A DNA stretch of 64,000 nt from Roseiarcus sp963822215 (lineage in GTDB: Bacteria; Pseudomonadota; Alphaproteobacteria; Rhizobiales; Beijerinckiaceae), in the NCBI GenBank assembly GCA_963822215.1, contig CAWGGX010000013.1:124001-188000 (forward strand). Reading direction: 5' to 3'. Numbering within the stretch: position 1 is the stretch's first letter; each line of letters opens with the position of its first letter. Made by a program: the position numbers and the translations under genes. The notes beneath the pieces are model-generated. The model was not told the origin of the DNA, did no database searches, and was given only the letters and a program-made list of their open reading frames with translations. Positions 26,108 to 35,070 of this stretch are shown in pieces.

Positions 26108-28213
26108 CTATCGGGTGAAGCTGGCCGCGTTGCCGGCGTCGACGTTGAGAATGTTGCCGGTGCTCTTGGCGGACAGGTCGGAGGCGAAATAATAGGCCGC
26201 CTCTGCGATATCCTCCGGATAAACTGAGCGCTTCAGGAGCGAGCGTTGGCGGTAGACCTCCTCGAGGTCGTCCTCCGACACCTTGTTGGACGCCGCACGC
26301 TGTGTGCGCCATTCACCCTGCCAGATCTTCGAGCCGCGCAGCACGGCGTCCGGATTGACCGTGTTGGCGCGGATGCCGAGCGGCGCCCCTTCGAGCGCAA
26401 TGCAACGGGCAAGGTGCACCTCGGCGGCTTTTGCCGTGCAATAGGCCGAGGCGCCGGGCGAGGCGGCGAGCGCGTTCTTCGAGGCGATGAACACGATGCT
26501 GCCGCCGAGCCCCTGATCCTTCATCACGCGATAGCCTTCGCGCGCGGCGAGGAAGTAGCCCGTCGCCAGAATGGCGATGTTGCGGTTCCACAGTTCGACC
26601 GAAGTGTCCTCGAACGGGGCGGCCGAGGCGATGCCGGCGTTGGCGACGACGATGTCGATGCCGCCATAGGCGAGGACGGCGTTGCGAAAGGTGGTCGCGA
26701 CCGCGCCTTCGTCGGTCACGTCGCCGGCCGCGCCAATCGCGGCGTCCCTGCCGAAGGTCTTGCGGAACGCCGCGACCGTCTCATCGAGGCTCTTCGCGTC
26801 GATGTCGGCGAGGACGACGCAGGCGCCCTCCGCCATCAACCGGGCGGCGATCGCGCGCCCGATGCCGCCAGCCCCGCCGGTGATCAGCGCGACACGGCCC
26901 GCGAGCGCCTTCGGCTTCGGCATGCGCTGGAGCTTGGCCTCCTCGAGGAGCCAGTATTCGATGTCGAAGGCCTCCTGCTCGTCGAGCCCAACGTATCGGC
27001 TGACGCTCGAAGCGCCGCGTATGACGTTGATCGCGTTGAGGTAGAACTCCGCCGCGATCCGCGCCGTCGCCTTGTCCTTGGCGAAGGACAGCATGCCGAC
27101 GCCGGGAACGAGGTGAATGACTGCGTTCGGGTCGCGCATCGCTGGCGAGTTCGGGCGTTTGCAGCGCTCGTAATAGGCGGCGTAGTCGGCGCGATAGGCT
27201 TCGAGGATTTCGTCGAGCGAAGCGACGACCGCGTCGAGATTGTCCGCCGCCGGATCGAAAGGCAGCACGAGCGGGCGGATCTTTGTCCGCAGAAAGTGAT
27301 CCGGACACGAGGTTCCGAGCGCCGCAAGGGCCCCGAGGTCGCGCGCGTTGACGAACTCGAGCACTTCCGGCGCATCGGTGAAATGGCCGATCTTGCGCTC
27401 GCCGGCCGAAATGCGCTTGCGGATCGCCGGCATCAGCCGCGCCGCGACCGCCCACCGCTCCTGGGGCGGCAGGGCTTCGACCGCCGCGCCGCCGAACACC
27501 GCGCCCCGGGCGTTGGCGGCGAGCCAGGCCGAGGCCTTGTTGATCATGGCGAGCGTCGTTGCGTAGCAGGCCTTCGAGGTCTCGCCCCAGGTGAAGAGGC
27601 CGTGCCCGCCGAGCACGACGCCCTTGAGGCGCGGGTTCGCGGCGGCGATATCGCCGAGTTTCAAGCCGAGATCGAAGCCAGGACGCTGCCAGGGAAGAAA
27701 GCCCATCTCGTCGCCATAGATCTCGCGCGTCAGCGCTTCGGCGTTGGCGCTTGCCGCAATCGCGATTACTGCGTCGGCGTGGACGTGGTCGACATGGGCG
27801 TGCGGGATGAAGCCGTGCAGCGGCGTATCGATCGAGGTCGCGCGCGGGTTGAGGTTGAAGGTACAGTGGTTGAACAGCGCCACCATCCCGTCCTCGTGCG
27901 CGAGGCCGCGATAGATGGACCGCAGACCGAGGAGTTTATCGAGATAGAGGGTCGAGAAACCATCGAGCTTCATCGAGCCGATGTCGCCACCGGAACCCTT
28001 GACCCACAGCACCTTGACCGTCTCGCCGGTCAGCGGATCGACGCCGTCGATCTTGGCCGAGGTGTTGCCGCCGCCGAAATTGGTGATGCGCAGGTCGCTG
28101 CCAAGCAGGTTCGAGCGGTAGAGCAGCAGGTGAGGGTCATCGAGCTTCGCCGCAGGCGGGTCGTCCCACAGGTCGGGAAGAGGCGCATAGAGGCCGGAAG
28201 CGGGGCCGCTCAT
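26108..28213 (-). CDS. rhaD: bifunctional rhamnulose-1-phosphate aldolase / short-chain dehydrogenase RhaD
   Basis: 701-residue fusion. The first 400 or so residues are a class II aldolase domain (FGGGNTSAKIDG, VKGSGGDIGSMKLDGF, HAHVDHVHADAV with metal-binding histidines) that splits L-rhamnulose-1-phosphate. The last 270 are a short-chain dehydrogenase (VALITGGAGGIGRAIAARL; catalytic Y-C-T-A-K in GASAYCTAKAAEV) that oxidises the resulting lactaldehyde. This fusion is the usual form in rhizobia. It is divergent from rhaR; its substrate must come from a rhamnulokinase, which is not found nearby. Confidence 0.95.
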   Translation of the reverse strand: MSGPASGLYAPLPDLWDDPPAAKLDDPHLLLYRSNLLGSDLRITNFGGGNTSAKIDGVDPLTGETVKVLWVKGSGGDIGSMKLDGFSTLYLDKLLGLRSIYRGLAHEDGMVALFNHCTFNLNPRATSIDTPLHGFIPHAHVDHVHADAVIAIAASANAEALTREIYGDEMGFLPWQRPGFDLGLKLGDIAAANPRLKGVVLGGHGLFTWGETSKACYATTLAMINKASAWLAANARGAVFGGAAVEALPPQERWAVAARLMPAIRKRISAGERKIGHFTDAPEVLEFVNARDLGALAALGTSCPDHFLRTKIRPLVLPFDPAADNLDAVVASLDEILEAYRADYAAYYERCKRPNSPAMRDPNAVIHLVPGVGMLSFAKDKATARIAAEFYLNAINVIRGASSVSRYVGLDEQEAFDIEYWLLEEAKLQRMPKPKALAGRVALITGGAGGIGRAIAARLMAEGACVVLADIDAKSLDETVAAFRKTFGRDAAIGAAGDVTDEGAVATTFRNAVLAYGGIDIVVANAGIASAAPFEDTSVELWNRNIAILATGYFLAAREGYRVMKDQGLGGSIVFIASKNALAASPGASAYCTAKAAEVHLARCIALEGAPLGIRANTVNPDAVLRGSKIWQGEWRTQRAASNKVSEDDLEEVYRQRSLLKRSVYPEDIAEAAYYFASDLSAKSTGNILNVDAGNAASFTR

Positions 28214-28240
28214 GGGTCGTTCCTCTCGATGATCGAGCGA

Positions 28241-28335
28241 TTTTGATCAAAGGTTACGCGACCACTCACAATCCGTCAATCGAGACGCAGATTTGCGCTT
28301 CACAATGATCAATTTCGAGCGAACGTGATTGACAG
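28241..28335. promoter_or_regulatory. candidate operators between rhaD and rhaR
   Basis: The divergent gap contains a perfect palindrome TTTGATCAAA (28242-28251) and a second TGATCA core in AATGATCAATTT (28304-28315), about 60 bases apart, plus a related TGATTGACA at 28326-28334. They are placed to control both rhaDI and rhaRTPQS and are candidate sites for the DeoR-type regulator RhaR. Inference from position and symmetry only. Confidence 0.45.
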
Positions 28336-28399
28336 CACGCACGAGCGGTGAGAGCCTAGCAGACAATCAAGGTCCGATCGAGGAAACGGCAAGGGGATC

Positions 28400-29213
28400 A
28401 TGCGCGAGCGCCAGCGCGCCGAAATCGTCCGAAACCTCCTCGCCGAGCGCGGGTTCCTCTCGATCGCCGACATCATGGCGGCGACGGGGGTGTCTGCGGC
28501 CTCGGCGCGACGCGACGCGGTGCGGCTCGCCGACCTGGGGCTGGCCGAACGCCTGCACGGCGGCATCCAGGCGCTCGACGGCGCTTTTTCGAAGGCGATG
28601 GCGCCAACGCCGCTCGCCACGCGGTCCTTCAATTCGACCCGGACGATCAACATCGCGGCCAAGCGCGCGATCGCCCGCAGGGCGGTCGAAATGTGCTCCG
28701 ACGGCGATGTCGTCATCATCAACGGCGGCACGACGACCTATCAGATGTCGGACTTCCTGCGCGACGCGCGGCTGAAGATTCTGACCAATTCCTATCCGCT
28801 GGCGGAGTTCCTGATCCACGAGACCCAGAACCGCGTTGCGCTGCCCGGCGGCGAGGTCTATCGAGACCAGAAGCTGATCGTCGCGCCTTTCGACGACGAT
28901 GCGATCCAGCACTATTCGGCGAGGCTCATGTTCATGAGCGCCATCTCGATCGGTCCCCTCGGCCTGATCGAGGGCGATGCGCTGATCGCCCGCGCCGAGA
29001 CCAAGCTCCTCAAGCGCGCCGACCGGCTCGTCGTGCTCGCCGAATTCTTCGAAGTTCGCGCCGCGCGGCAGCCTGGTCGTGTGCCCGCTTCAGCGCATCC
29101 ATACGCTCATCACAAACTCGCGCGCCTCGCCCGAGGCGCTCGACATGCTCGCGGACGCGGGCGTGCGGACAATCGTCGTCGAGCCGGAATCGCAAGCAAC
29201 GGAGGCCGCATGA
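28400..29213 (+). pseudogene. rhaR: DeoR family rhamnose regulator RhaR, frameshifted
   Basis: DeoR-type regulator with an N-terminal helix-turn-helix (ERGFLSIADIMAATGVSAAS) and a sugar-phosphate sensing domain (DGDVVIINGGTTTYQMSDFL, KLLKRADRLVVLA). One extra base within GAATTC at 29042-29047 shifts the frame at residue 215. As written, the frame does not stop but runs into rhaT. Dropping one base restores the expected end DSSKFAPRGSLVVCPLQRI ... and a stop at 29211-29213 overlapping the rhaT start, giving 270 residues. It is called a pseudogene as written; a sequencing error is more likely. Confidence 0.85.
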
Positions 29214-30742
29214 GCGCGACGCCGCCATCGGCCGACCCGCTGCTCGAGGTGCGCAGCCTCGAGAAGAGCTTTCCCGGCGTGCGCGCGCTGAGCGGCGTCT
29301 CATTCGAGGTGCGCGCAGGCGAGGTTCACGCGCTGCTCGGCGAGAACGGCGCGGGCAAGTCGACGCTGATCAAGATCGTCTCCGGCGTTTATCAGCCGGA
29401 CGCGGGCGAGATCCTGATCGACGGGCGCGTGACGCACTTCGCCACGCCCGAAGAGGCAAAGCGCGCCGGGGTCGCGACCATCTACCAGGAGCTGCTGCTC
29501 TTTCCCGAACTCACCGTCGCCGAAAATATCTTCCTCGGCCATGCTCCGCGCGCCGGCGGCGGCCGGATCGACTGGCGCGCCATGCGGGCGGAGGCCGAGG
29601 CGCTGCTCGCCTCGCTCGAGATCGACGACCTCGCCGCCGACCAGATCGTCGGCGCGCTCTCCGTCGGCCACCGCCAGCGGGTCGAGATCCTACGCGCGCT
29701 GTCGCACGACGCGCGCATCCTGATCATGGACGAGCCGACCGCCGCGCTGACGGAATCCGACGTCGCGCGCCTCTTCGATATCGTCCGCAAGCTTAAGAGC
29801 CGCGGCGTCGGGATCGTCTATATCAGTCATCGGCTCGACGAGCTGTTCGAGATCGCCGACCGCGTCACGGTGCTGCGCGACGGCGCCTACGTGGGGTCGC
29901 GCACGATGGCGGAGACCAATGCGGCCGAACTCGTCCAGATGATGGTCGGGCGCCGCATCGAGAACCTCTTTCCCAAGAGCGCCGTGCCGATCGGCGCGCC
30001 GGTGCTCGAGGCGCGCGACCTCGTCCGGCGGCCGATGACGCGGAAGGTCAGCCTGACCGTGCGCGCGGGCGAGATCGTCGGCCTCGCCGGGCTCGTCGGC
30101 TCCGGCCGCAGCGAGCTCGCCCAGGTCCTGTTCGGGATCACGCCGGCCGAAGACGGGAACATTCGACTGATGGGCGAGGCTGTCGCGATCGGCTCCCCCG
30201 AGAGCGCGCGGGCGCGCGGGATCGCCTACGTGCCGGAGGACCGCGGCGTCCAGGGCCTCGTCCGGCCGATGAGCGTGCTGCACAATTTCTCGCTCGCTAC
30301 GCTCGGCGCCCTGTCGCGCCTCGGCTTCATCGACCGCGCGGCCGAGCGCCGCCTGGCCGAGGCTGGCGTCAAGCGCTTCAGCGTCAAGACCAGCTCGGTC
30401 GACGAGATCGCCGGCCGCCTTTCCGGCGGCAACCAGCAGAAGATCGTGCTGGGCAAGTGGCTCGCCAACAATCCGAAGCTGCTCATCCTCGACGAGCCGA
30501 CGCGCGGCATCGACGTCGGCGCCAAGGCCGAGATTCATCGCCTGATGTGCGAGCTCGCGGCCGACGGCGTCGCGATCCTGATGATCTCGAGCGAGCTGCC
30601 CGAGGTGCTCGGCATGAGCGATCGCGTGCTCGTCATGCGCGAGGGCCGGCTTGTCGCCGAGTTCGACCGTGCGCGCGCGACCTCGGAGACGGTCGGCGCG
30701 GCAATGATGGGCTCGGAGCCGACGATGGAGCGCGCGGCGTGA
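29210..30742 (+). CDS. rhaT: rhamnose ABC transporter ATP-binding protein RhaT
   Basis: 510-residue protein with two ABC ATPase domains, as in sugar importers of the RbsA/AraG type. The first has Walker A GENGAGKSTLI and Walker B ILIMDEPTAAL; the second keeps a degenerate Walker A (GLVGSGRSELAQ), LSGGNQQKIVLGKWL and LLILDEPTRGIDVGAKAE. The start ATG overlaps the repaired rhaR stop (ATGA). It powers uptake through RhaP and RhaQ with binding protein RhaS; the rhamnose assignment rests on the flanking rhaI and rhaD. Confidence 0.93.
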   Translation: MSATPPSADPLLEVRSLEKSFPGVRALSGVSFEVRAGEVHALLGENGAGKSTLIKIVSGVYQPDAGEILIDGRVTHFATPEEAKRAGVATIYQELLLFPELTVAENIFLGHAPRAGGGRIDWRAMRAEAEALLASLEIDDLAADQIVGALSVGHRQRVEILRALSHDARILIMDEPTAALTESDVARLFDIVRKLKSRGVGIVYISHRLDELFEIADRVTVLRDGAYVGSRTMAETNAAELVQMMVGRRIENLFPKSAVPIGAPVLEARDLVRRPMTRKVSLTVRAGEIVGLAGLVGSGRSELAQVLFGITPAEDGNIRLMGEAVAIGSPESARARGIAYVPEDRGVQGLVRPMSVLHNFSLATLGALSRLGFIDRAAERRLAEAGVKRFSVKTSSVDEIAGRLSGGNQQKIVLGKWLANNPKLLILDEPTRGIDVGAKAEIHRLMCELAADGVAILMISSELPEVLGMSDRVLVMREGRLVAEFDRARATSETVGAAMMGSEPTMERAA

Positions 30743-31734
30743 GCGCTATTCCGTTCACGGGCGCGGCCGCCCCGCGCACGGGCCTCCTCAGGCGCCTCGC
30801 CTCACAGGAGGCGCTGCTCGCGGTCGCCGTGATCGGCCTTGCGGTCGCGGTCGGGTTCGTCAATCCGCGCTTCCTCGCCTATCGCAATCTCGCCGACATC
30901 CTGCTCGGCAACGCGTATATTGCGATCGCCGCGATCGGCATGTCGATGGTCATCATCTCCGGCAACATCGACATCTCCGTCGGCGCGCTGATCGGCGTGC
31001 TGGCGACGGTCAGCGGCTCGCTGGCGGTCGCCGGCGCGCCGACCGTCGTGACCTGGCTCGCCCCGCTCGTCCTCGGCGTCGCGGTGATGGCGGCGCAAGG
31101 GGCGGTCGTCGCCTATCTGCGCATCCCCGCGATCGTGGTCACGCTCGGAATGCTGTCGATCCTCAAGGGCGGCCTCATCAGCGTCACCGGCGGCAAGTGG
31201 ATCACCGACCTGCCGCAAAGCTTCCATCTCGCCGACCTCAATGTGCTCGGCGTTCCGATGCCGGTCGTCATCATGGTCGCTGCGACCGCGCTGGCGGCGC
31301 TCTGGATGCGCTATTCGCCGAGCGGCCGCGCGATCTACGCGACCGGCGGAAATGCGGAGGCGGCGCGGCTCTGCGGCGTCGATCCGCAGCGCACGGTCGT
31401 GATGGTGTTCGCGATCCATGGACTTTTTGCGGGCTTTGCGACGCTCGTCTATGCGACGCAGCTCCGCGTCATCCAGTCGACTACGCCGTCGGGCCTCGAG
31501 CTCACCATCATCACCGCATCCGTCGTCGGCGGCGTCAGCATCCTCGGCGGCGTCGGCACGGTGGTCGGCGCGACGCTCGCCGCCATCCTGATCGCCGAGA
31601 TCACCAGCGCCCTGGTCTTTATCAACGTCTCACCGTACTGGACCGACGCCTTGCGCGGCGGGCTGATCCTCGCGACCGTCATCGCCGATATTCTCCGCCG
31701 GCAGCGCCGCACGGCGCGGGGATGGAAGACATGA
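30739..31734 (+). CDS. rhaP: rhamnose ABC transporter permease RhaP
   Basis: 331-residue inner-membrane permease of the RbsC type with 8 to 10 helices. It has the family stretches SMVIISGNIDISVGALIG, YSPSGRAIYATGGNAEAARL and VVGGVSILGGVGTVVGATLA. It begins at a GTG that overlaps the rhaT stop (GTGA). It forms the membrane channel with RhaQ. Confidence 0.92.
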   Translation: MSAIPFTGAAAPRTGLLRRLASQEALLAVAVIGLAVAVGFVNPRFLAYRNLADILLGNAYIAIAAIGMSMVIISGNIDISVGALIGVLATVSGSLAVAGAPTVVTWLAPLVLGVAVMAAQGAVVAYLRIPAIVVTLGMLSILKGGLISVTGGKWITDLPQSFHLADLNVLGVPMPVVIMVAATALAALWMRYSPSGRAIYATGGNAEAARLCGVDPQRTVVMVFAIHGLFAGFATLVYATQLRVIQSTTPSGLELTIITASVVGGVSILGGVGTVVGATLAAILIAEITSALVFINVSPYWTDALRGGLILATVIADILRRQRRTARGWKT

Positions 31735-32702
31735 GCGCCGTCGCGGAAACCTCCGCCCGCCGGGCGCCGTGGTGGCTCAGGCGCCATGAGACGCTGCTCG
31801 CGATCATCCTCATCCTTGCGCTGATCGGCCTGGGCGCGTTCAACGACCGCTTCCTCACGGTCGACAACCTGCTCAATCAAGGCCGGCTGATGACGGAGAT
31901 CGGCCTCATCGCGCTGCCGATGACCTTCGTCATCATCACCGGCGGGATCGACCTCTCGGTCGGTGCGATCGTCGGCCTCAGCGCAGTCATGCTCGGCACT
32001 TCGTGGAAGACGTTCGGCTTTCCGCTGCCGCTCGCGATCGCCTTTGCGCTGTTCATCGGCGGCCTCGCAGGCTTCGTCAACGGCTTGGTGATCACCCGAA
32101 TCAAGGTGCCCCCGCTCATCATGACGATCGCCACGCTCGCGCTCTATCGGGGGCTGGCGGAGGGCGTGAGCCAGGCGCATTCCGTTCGTGGCTACCCCGA
32201 GTGGTTCTATGTCCTGGGCCAGGGCGACGTTTTCGGCATGCCGACGCAGCTCCTGATCCTGATCGTCCTGATCGTGATTGCGGGCGTCGCGCTCGATCGG
32301 ACCACCTTCGGACGCGCACTCTACGCCATCGGCGCGAACGAGACGGCGGCGCGCTATTCCGCGCTCAACGTCGACCGGACGAAGCTCGTCATCTACACGC
32401 TCTCGGGCCTCGCCTCGGGGCTGGCGGCGGTGGTGCTCGTCTCGCGCGTGACGACGACGCGCATGGATATGGGCATGGGCTACGAGCTCGACGTGATCGC
32501 GGCGGTCGTCCTCGGCGGAACCAGCATCTTCGGCGGCTCTGGCACGATCTGGGGAACCGTGATCGGCCTTGTGATGATCCAGCTCTTGAAGAACGGGCTG
32601 GCGCTGACCGGGGTCAAGGGCGACGCGACCATCGTCGTCATCGGGGTGGCGCTCATTCTCTCGGTGCTGATCGCAAGCTCGCTCCAGCGCCGACGGGAGT
32701 GA
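31731..32702 (+). CDS. rhaQ: rhamnose ABC transporter permease RhaQ
   Basis: 323-residue RbsC-type permease, a paralogue of RhaP, with LPMTFVIITGGIDLSVGAIV, TTFGRALYAIGANETAARYS and VLGGTSIFGGSGTIWGTVIG. The start overlaps the rhaP stop by four bases (ATGA). Together with RhaP it makes the heterodimeric channel. The two permeases plus one double ATPase are the usual rhizobial rhamnose importer. Confidence 0.92.
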   Translation: MSAVAETSARRAPWWLRRHETLLAIILILALIGLGAFNDRFLTVDNLLNQGRLMTEIGLIALPMTFVIITGGIDLSVGAIVGLSAVMLGTSWKTFGFPLPLAIAFALFIGGLAGFVNGLVITRIKVPPLIMTIATLALYRGLAEGVSQAHSVRGYPEWFYVLGQGDVFGMPTQLLILIVLIVIAGVALDRTTFGRALYAIGANETAARYSALNVDRTKLVIYTLSGLASGLAAVVLVSRVTTTRMDMGMGYELDVIAAVVLGGTSIFGGSGTIWGTVIGLVMIQLLKNGLALTGVKGDATIVVIGVALILSVLIASSLQRRRE

Positions 32703-32758
32703 CAACTGTCAGGGAGTTGGCCGCGCATGTGCGGCGAAGCAGGGAAGGAAACACAAAA

Positions 32759-33880
32759 ATGAAGTCGAGGTATCTGGTAACGACGGCGGCTGCGGCCTTC
32801 GTGCTGTCCGCCTGGGCCACGGGCGCGAACGCGGCCAGCAAGTGGGACGGCGGCGACGATCTGCCGACGAGCCCGCTCGAATGCGGGACGGGCGCCGCTC
32901 CTGCGCCCGCGCCGGTGAAATACGACGGCGGCCAGCCGACCAACCCGCCGGACAAGGCCGCCAAGGAGATCACCGTCGTCGACGTGCCGAAGCTGATCGG
33001 CATAGGCTATTTCAACGCGACGTCGAAGGGCATCGGGGACGCCGCCAAGGAGCTCGGCAACGTCAAGGCCAAGACCGACGGCCCGACCGAGGCCAAGATC
33101 GACGAGCAGATCAAGTTCATCGACAATTACATCACCAGCGGCGTCGACGGCATTCTGTTCGCCGCCAACGATCCCGTGGCCATCGCGCCAGTGCTGAAGA
33201 AGGCGCTCTCCAAGGGCATCCACGTCGTCGGCTACGACGCCAACTCGACGCCCGACGCGCGCGAATGGTTCGTCAACCAGGCCCAGTTCAACGGCATCGG
33301 CAAGGCGATGATGGACTCGATGGCCAAGGAGAGCGGCGAGGACGCCAGCTTCGCCATCGTCACCTCGACCTTCACCACGCCGAACCAAGCGCGCTGGATC
33401 GCGGAGATGCAGGCCTATGCGACCAAATGCCATCCGAAGCTGCAGTGGCTCGAGACGGTCGAGGCGCAGGAGGACAACAACCTGTCCTTCAACCAGGCGA
33501 CCACGCTCATCAACAAGTACGGCGATAAGCTCAAGGGCCTGTTCGGCATGACCTCGGTCGCGACGCCCGCTTCCGCCGAAGCGGTGACCAAGGCGGGCCT
33601 CTGCGGTAAGGTCGCGGTTATCGGCCTCGCCACGCCAAATGCGATGAAGCCTTACGTCCACGCCGACTGCGTGAGGTCGGTGGTCCTGTGGAATCCGATC
33701 GATCTCGGCTACGCGGCGAGCTACGTCCTGCGCGCCGCGGTCGATGGGAAGCTGAAACCCGGCGATGCGTCGGTCGAGGCCGGCAAGCTCGGCAAGCTCA
33801 ACGTGATCAACGGCAGCGAAGTCCTGCTTGGGGCGCCCTTCATCTACACCAAGGAGAACATCGACCAGTTCGACTTCTGA
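32759..33880 (+). CDS. rhaS: rhamnose ABC transporter substrate-binding protein RhaS
   Basis: 373-residue periplasmic protein of the ribose-binding type. It has a signal peptide (YLVTTAAAAFVLSAWATGANA) followed by a Pro-rich stretch and the binding fold (KLIGIGYFNATSKGIGDAAK, GVDGILFAANDPVAIAPVLK, HVVGYDANSTPDAREWFVNQ). The start is chosen for GGGAAGGAAAC upstream. It is the last gene of the operon, followed at once by a strong terminator. RhaU and RhaK, which follow RhaQ in rhizobial loci, are missing here. Confidence 0.93.
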   Translation: MKSRYLVTTAAAAFVLSAWATGANAASKWDGGDDLPTSPLECGTGAAPAPAPVKYDGGQPTNPPDKAAKEITVVDVPKLIGIGYFNATSKGIGDAAKELGNVKAKTDGPTEAKIDEQIKFIDNYITSGVDGILFAANDPVAIAPVLKKALSKGIHVVGYDANSTPDAREWFVNQAQFNGIGKAMMDSMAKESGEDASFAIVTSTFTTPNQARWIAEMQAYATKCHPKLQWLETVEAQEDNNLSFNQATTLINKYGDKLKGLFGMTSVATPASAEAVTKAGLCGKVAVIGLATPNAMKPYVHADCVRSVVLWNPIDLGYAASYVLRAAVDGKLKPGDASVEAGKLGKLNVINGSEVLLGAPFIYTKENIDQFDF

Positions 33881-33886
33881 GGCGAG

Positions 33887-33911
33887 CGCCCGTCGAGAGA
33901 CGGGCGTTTTT
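33887..33911 (+). terminator. rho-independent terminator after rhaS
   Basis: Perfect 8-base stem CGCCCGTC with loop GAGA and GACGGGCG, followed by TTTTT, beginning 6 bases after the rhaS stop. The hairpin is the same unit as in the repeat at 16531-16548, so a dispersed repeat seems to serve as terminator here. Confidence 0.85.
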
Positions 33912-35070
33912 CGACGCCCTAATGGGCCCGAGACCGGTCGCGCGGTTTCAGATTCCTTCAAACGGTTTCCAAAACCTTCAATTTCTTTCCGCGGCGGCTT
34001 CAAAACACGTCAATTTCCTTCCAAAAATTTCAAAACATTTCCGCGAATCCCGACTTATCAAGGGCTTACGGGCGAATGAAGCGGAAAGAAATCGTCTGGC
34101 CGCAGACCGTGAAGCGCCGCGCTGGTGGGCCGGGTCGATGACCCGGCCGGCGCGGTCCATAGGGCGTCCGCCAGAGCGCCCGTCTCACGGCGGGCTCTCG
34201 ACCGCGCCCGCCAGCGCGCGCCGTTCGTCCGGCGCCACGCGGCCGAATCGCGGTCGCCTGCGTCACCCGCCTCTCTTCGTCCATGCTGTCCTCGCTCGCC
34301 GGCCCCGCGCGGGGCAAATTTTTCGATGGGGTTATCATAGCACGGAATTCTTATTTCCACAATCATCTGTCGTCAAGCGCAGAAATCACCAGATGTGTGA
34401 ATGCCGGCGCCCGGAGGGGGAGACGGGAGAAGGGAGCCATATCGTGTAGCGTTGCGCCCTCAAGATGTTTCTCAATCCCGGCGTGGTTGTCCACCTGGAC
34501 TGACGCTGAGCCCTCCGCCATCCGACTCCGGCGGTCCGTCCGCTGGAGCGCCTCCGGCGCGAGACATTTGGATTTCCTCAGCCCTCCGCGGGGAAGGGCC
34601 GGGGCTCCGCGAATCTCCGGTTTTCGGACGTTTGGATTTTCTTGGATCCTCTCGTCAGAAATTAGCCTTTTCAATGGGTTACACGCAACCCAAGGCCGAT
34701 TTTTTCGTCAGGCGGCTCTTTCCCGCAGCATGTTTCGTAAGGGCCAGCCGGCTTCGATCCGAAGGCCGACCGCGCTCAAACGCCTCGCCGGCCGGAAGAG
34801 GCGGGTCAAGGTGGGGATCATGGCAGCCGACATCGCAAGGTTCGATCCGGCATTGCGGTGAGACTAAGGCAGCCTTCTCCTTTTTGCAAGGAATTGTCGA
34901 TCTGGCGCCATTTATGCGAAATTTCCCGCGCCGACCGCGTGGCCACCCTCCGTGTGCGTCCGCCAGGACGCCCGTCCTTCGATCGTGTACGGAGCAAGGC
35001 GACGATTGGGCGCGTCAACCGAAACGCGATTTGCCCTAACACGCAACTCGCGCGTCCAACCTGCGGTCGG
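33912..35070. other. gene-poor stretch with T-rich imperfect repeats
   Basis: 1.16 kb without a convincing gene. At 33950-34060 are several imperfect repeats of TTCAA(A/T)...TTTCC (for example CTTCAATTTCTTTCC, GTCAATTTCCTTCC, TTTCAAAACATTTCC). At 34563-34660 two copies of a GAC(A/G)TTTGGATTT motif occur about 65 bases apart. Open frames in this area have no family resemblance on either strand. It is probably decayed or extragenic DNA at the edge of the accessory region. Confidence 0.4.

Noticed and set aside
26246..28246. 666-codon plus-strand frame opposite rhaD
   Set aside because: Shadow of rhaD; no family resemblance and typical antisense composition.
28400..30742. A real RhaR-RhaT fusion protein of 780 residues
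   Set aside because: The linker (from AEFFEVRAARQPG on) is non-homologous. One base removed restores a normal DeoR end and a stop overlapping the rhaT ATG, so the fusion is a frameshift artefact.
33950..34060. Iteron-type replication origin
   Set aside because: The T-rich repeats are too imperfect and there is no rep or par gene nearby.
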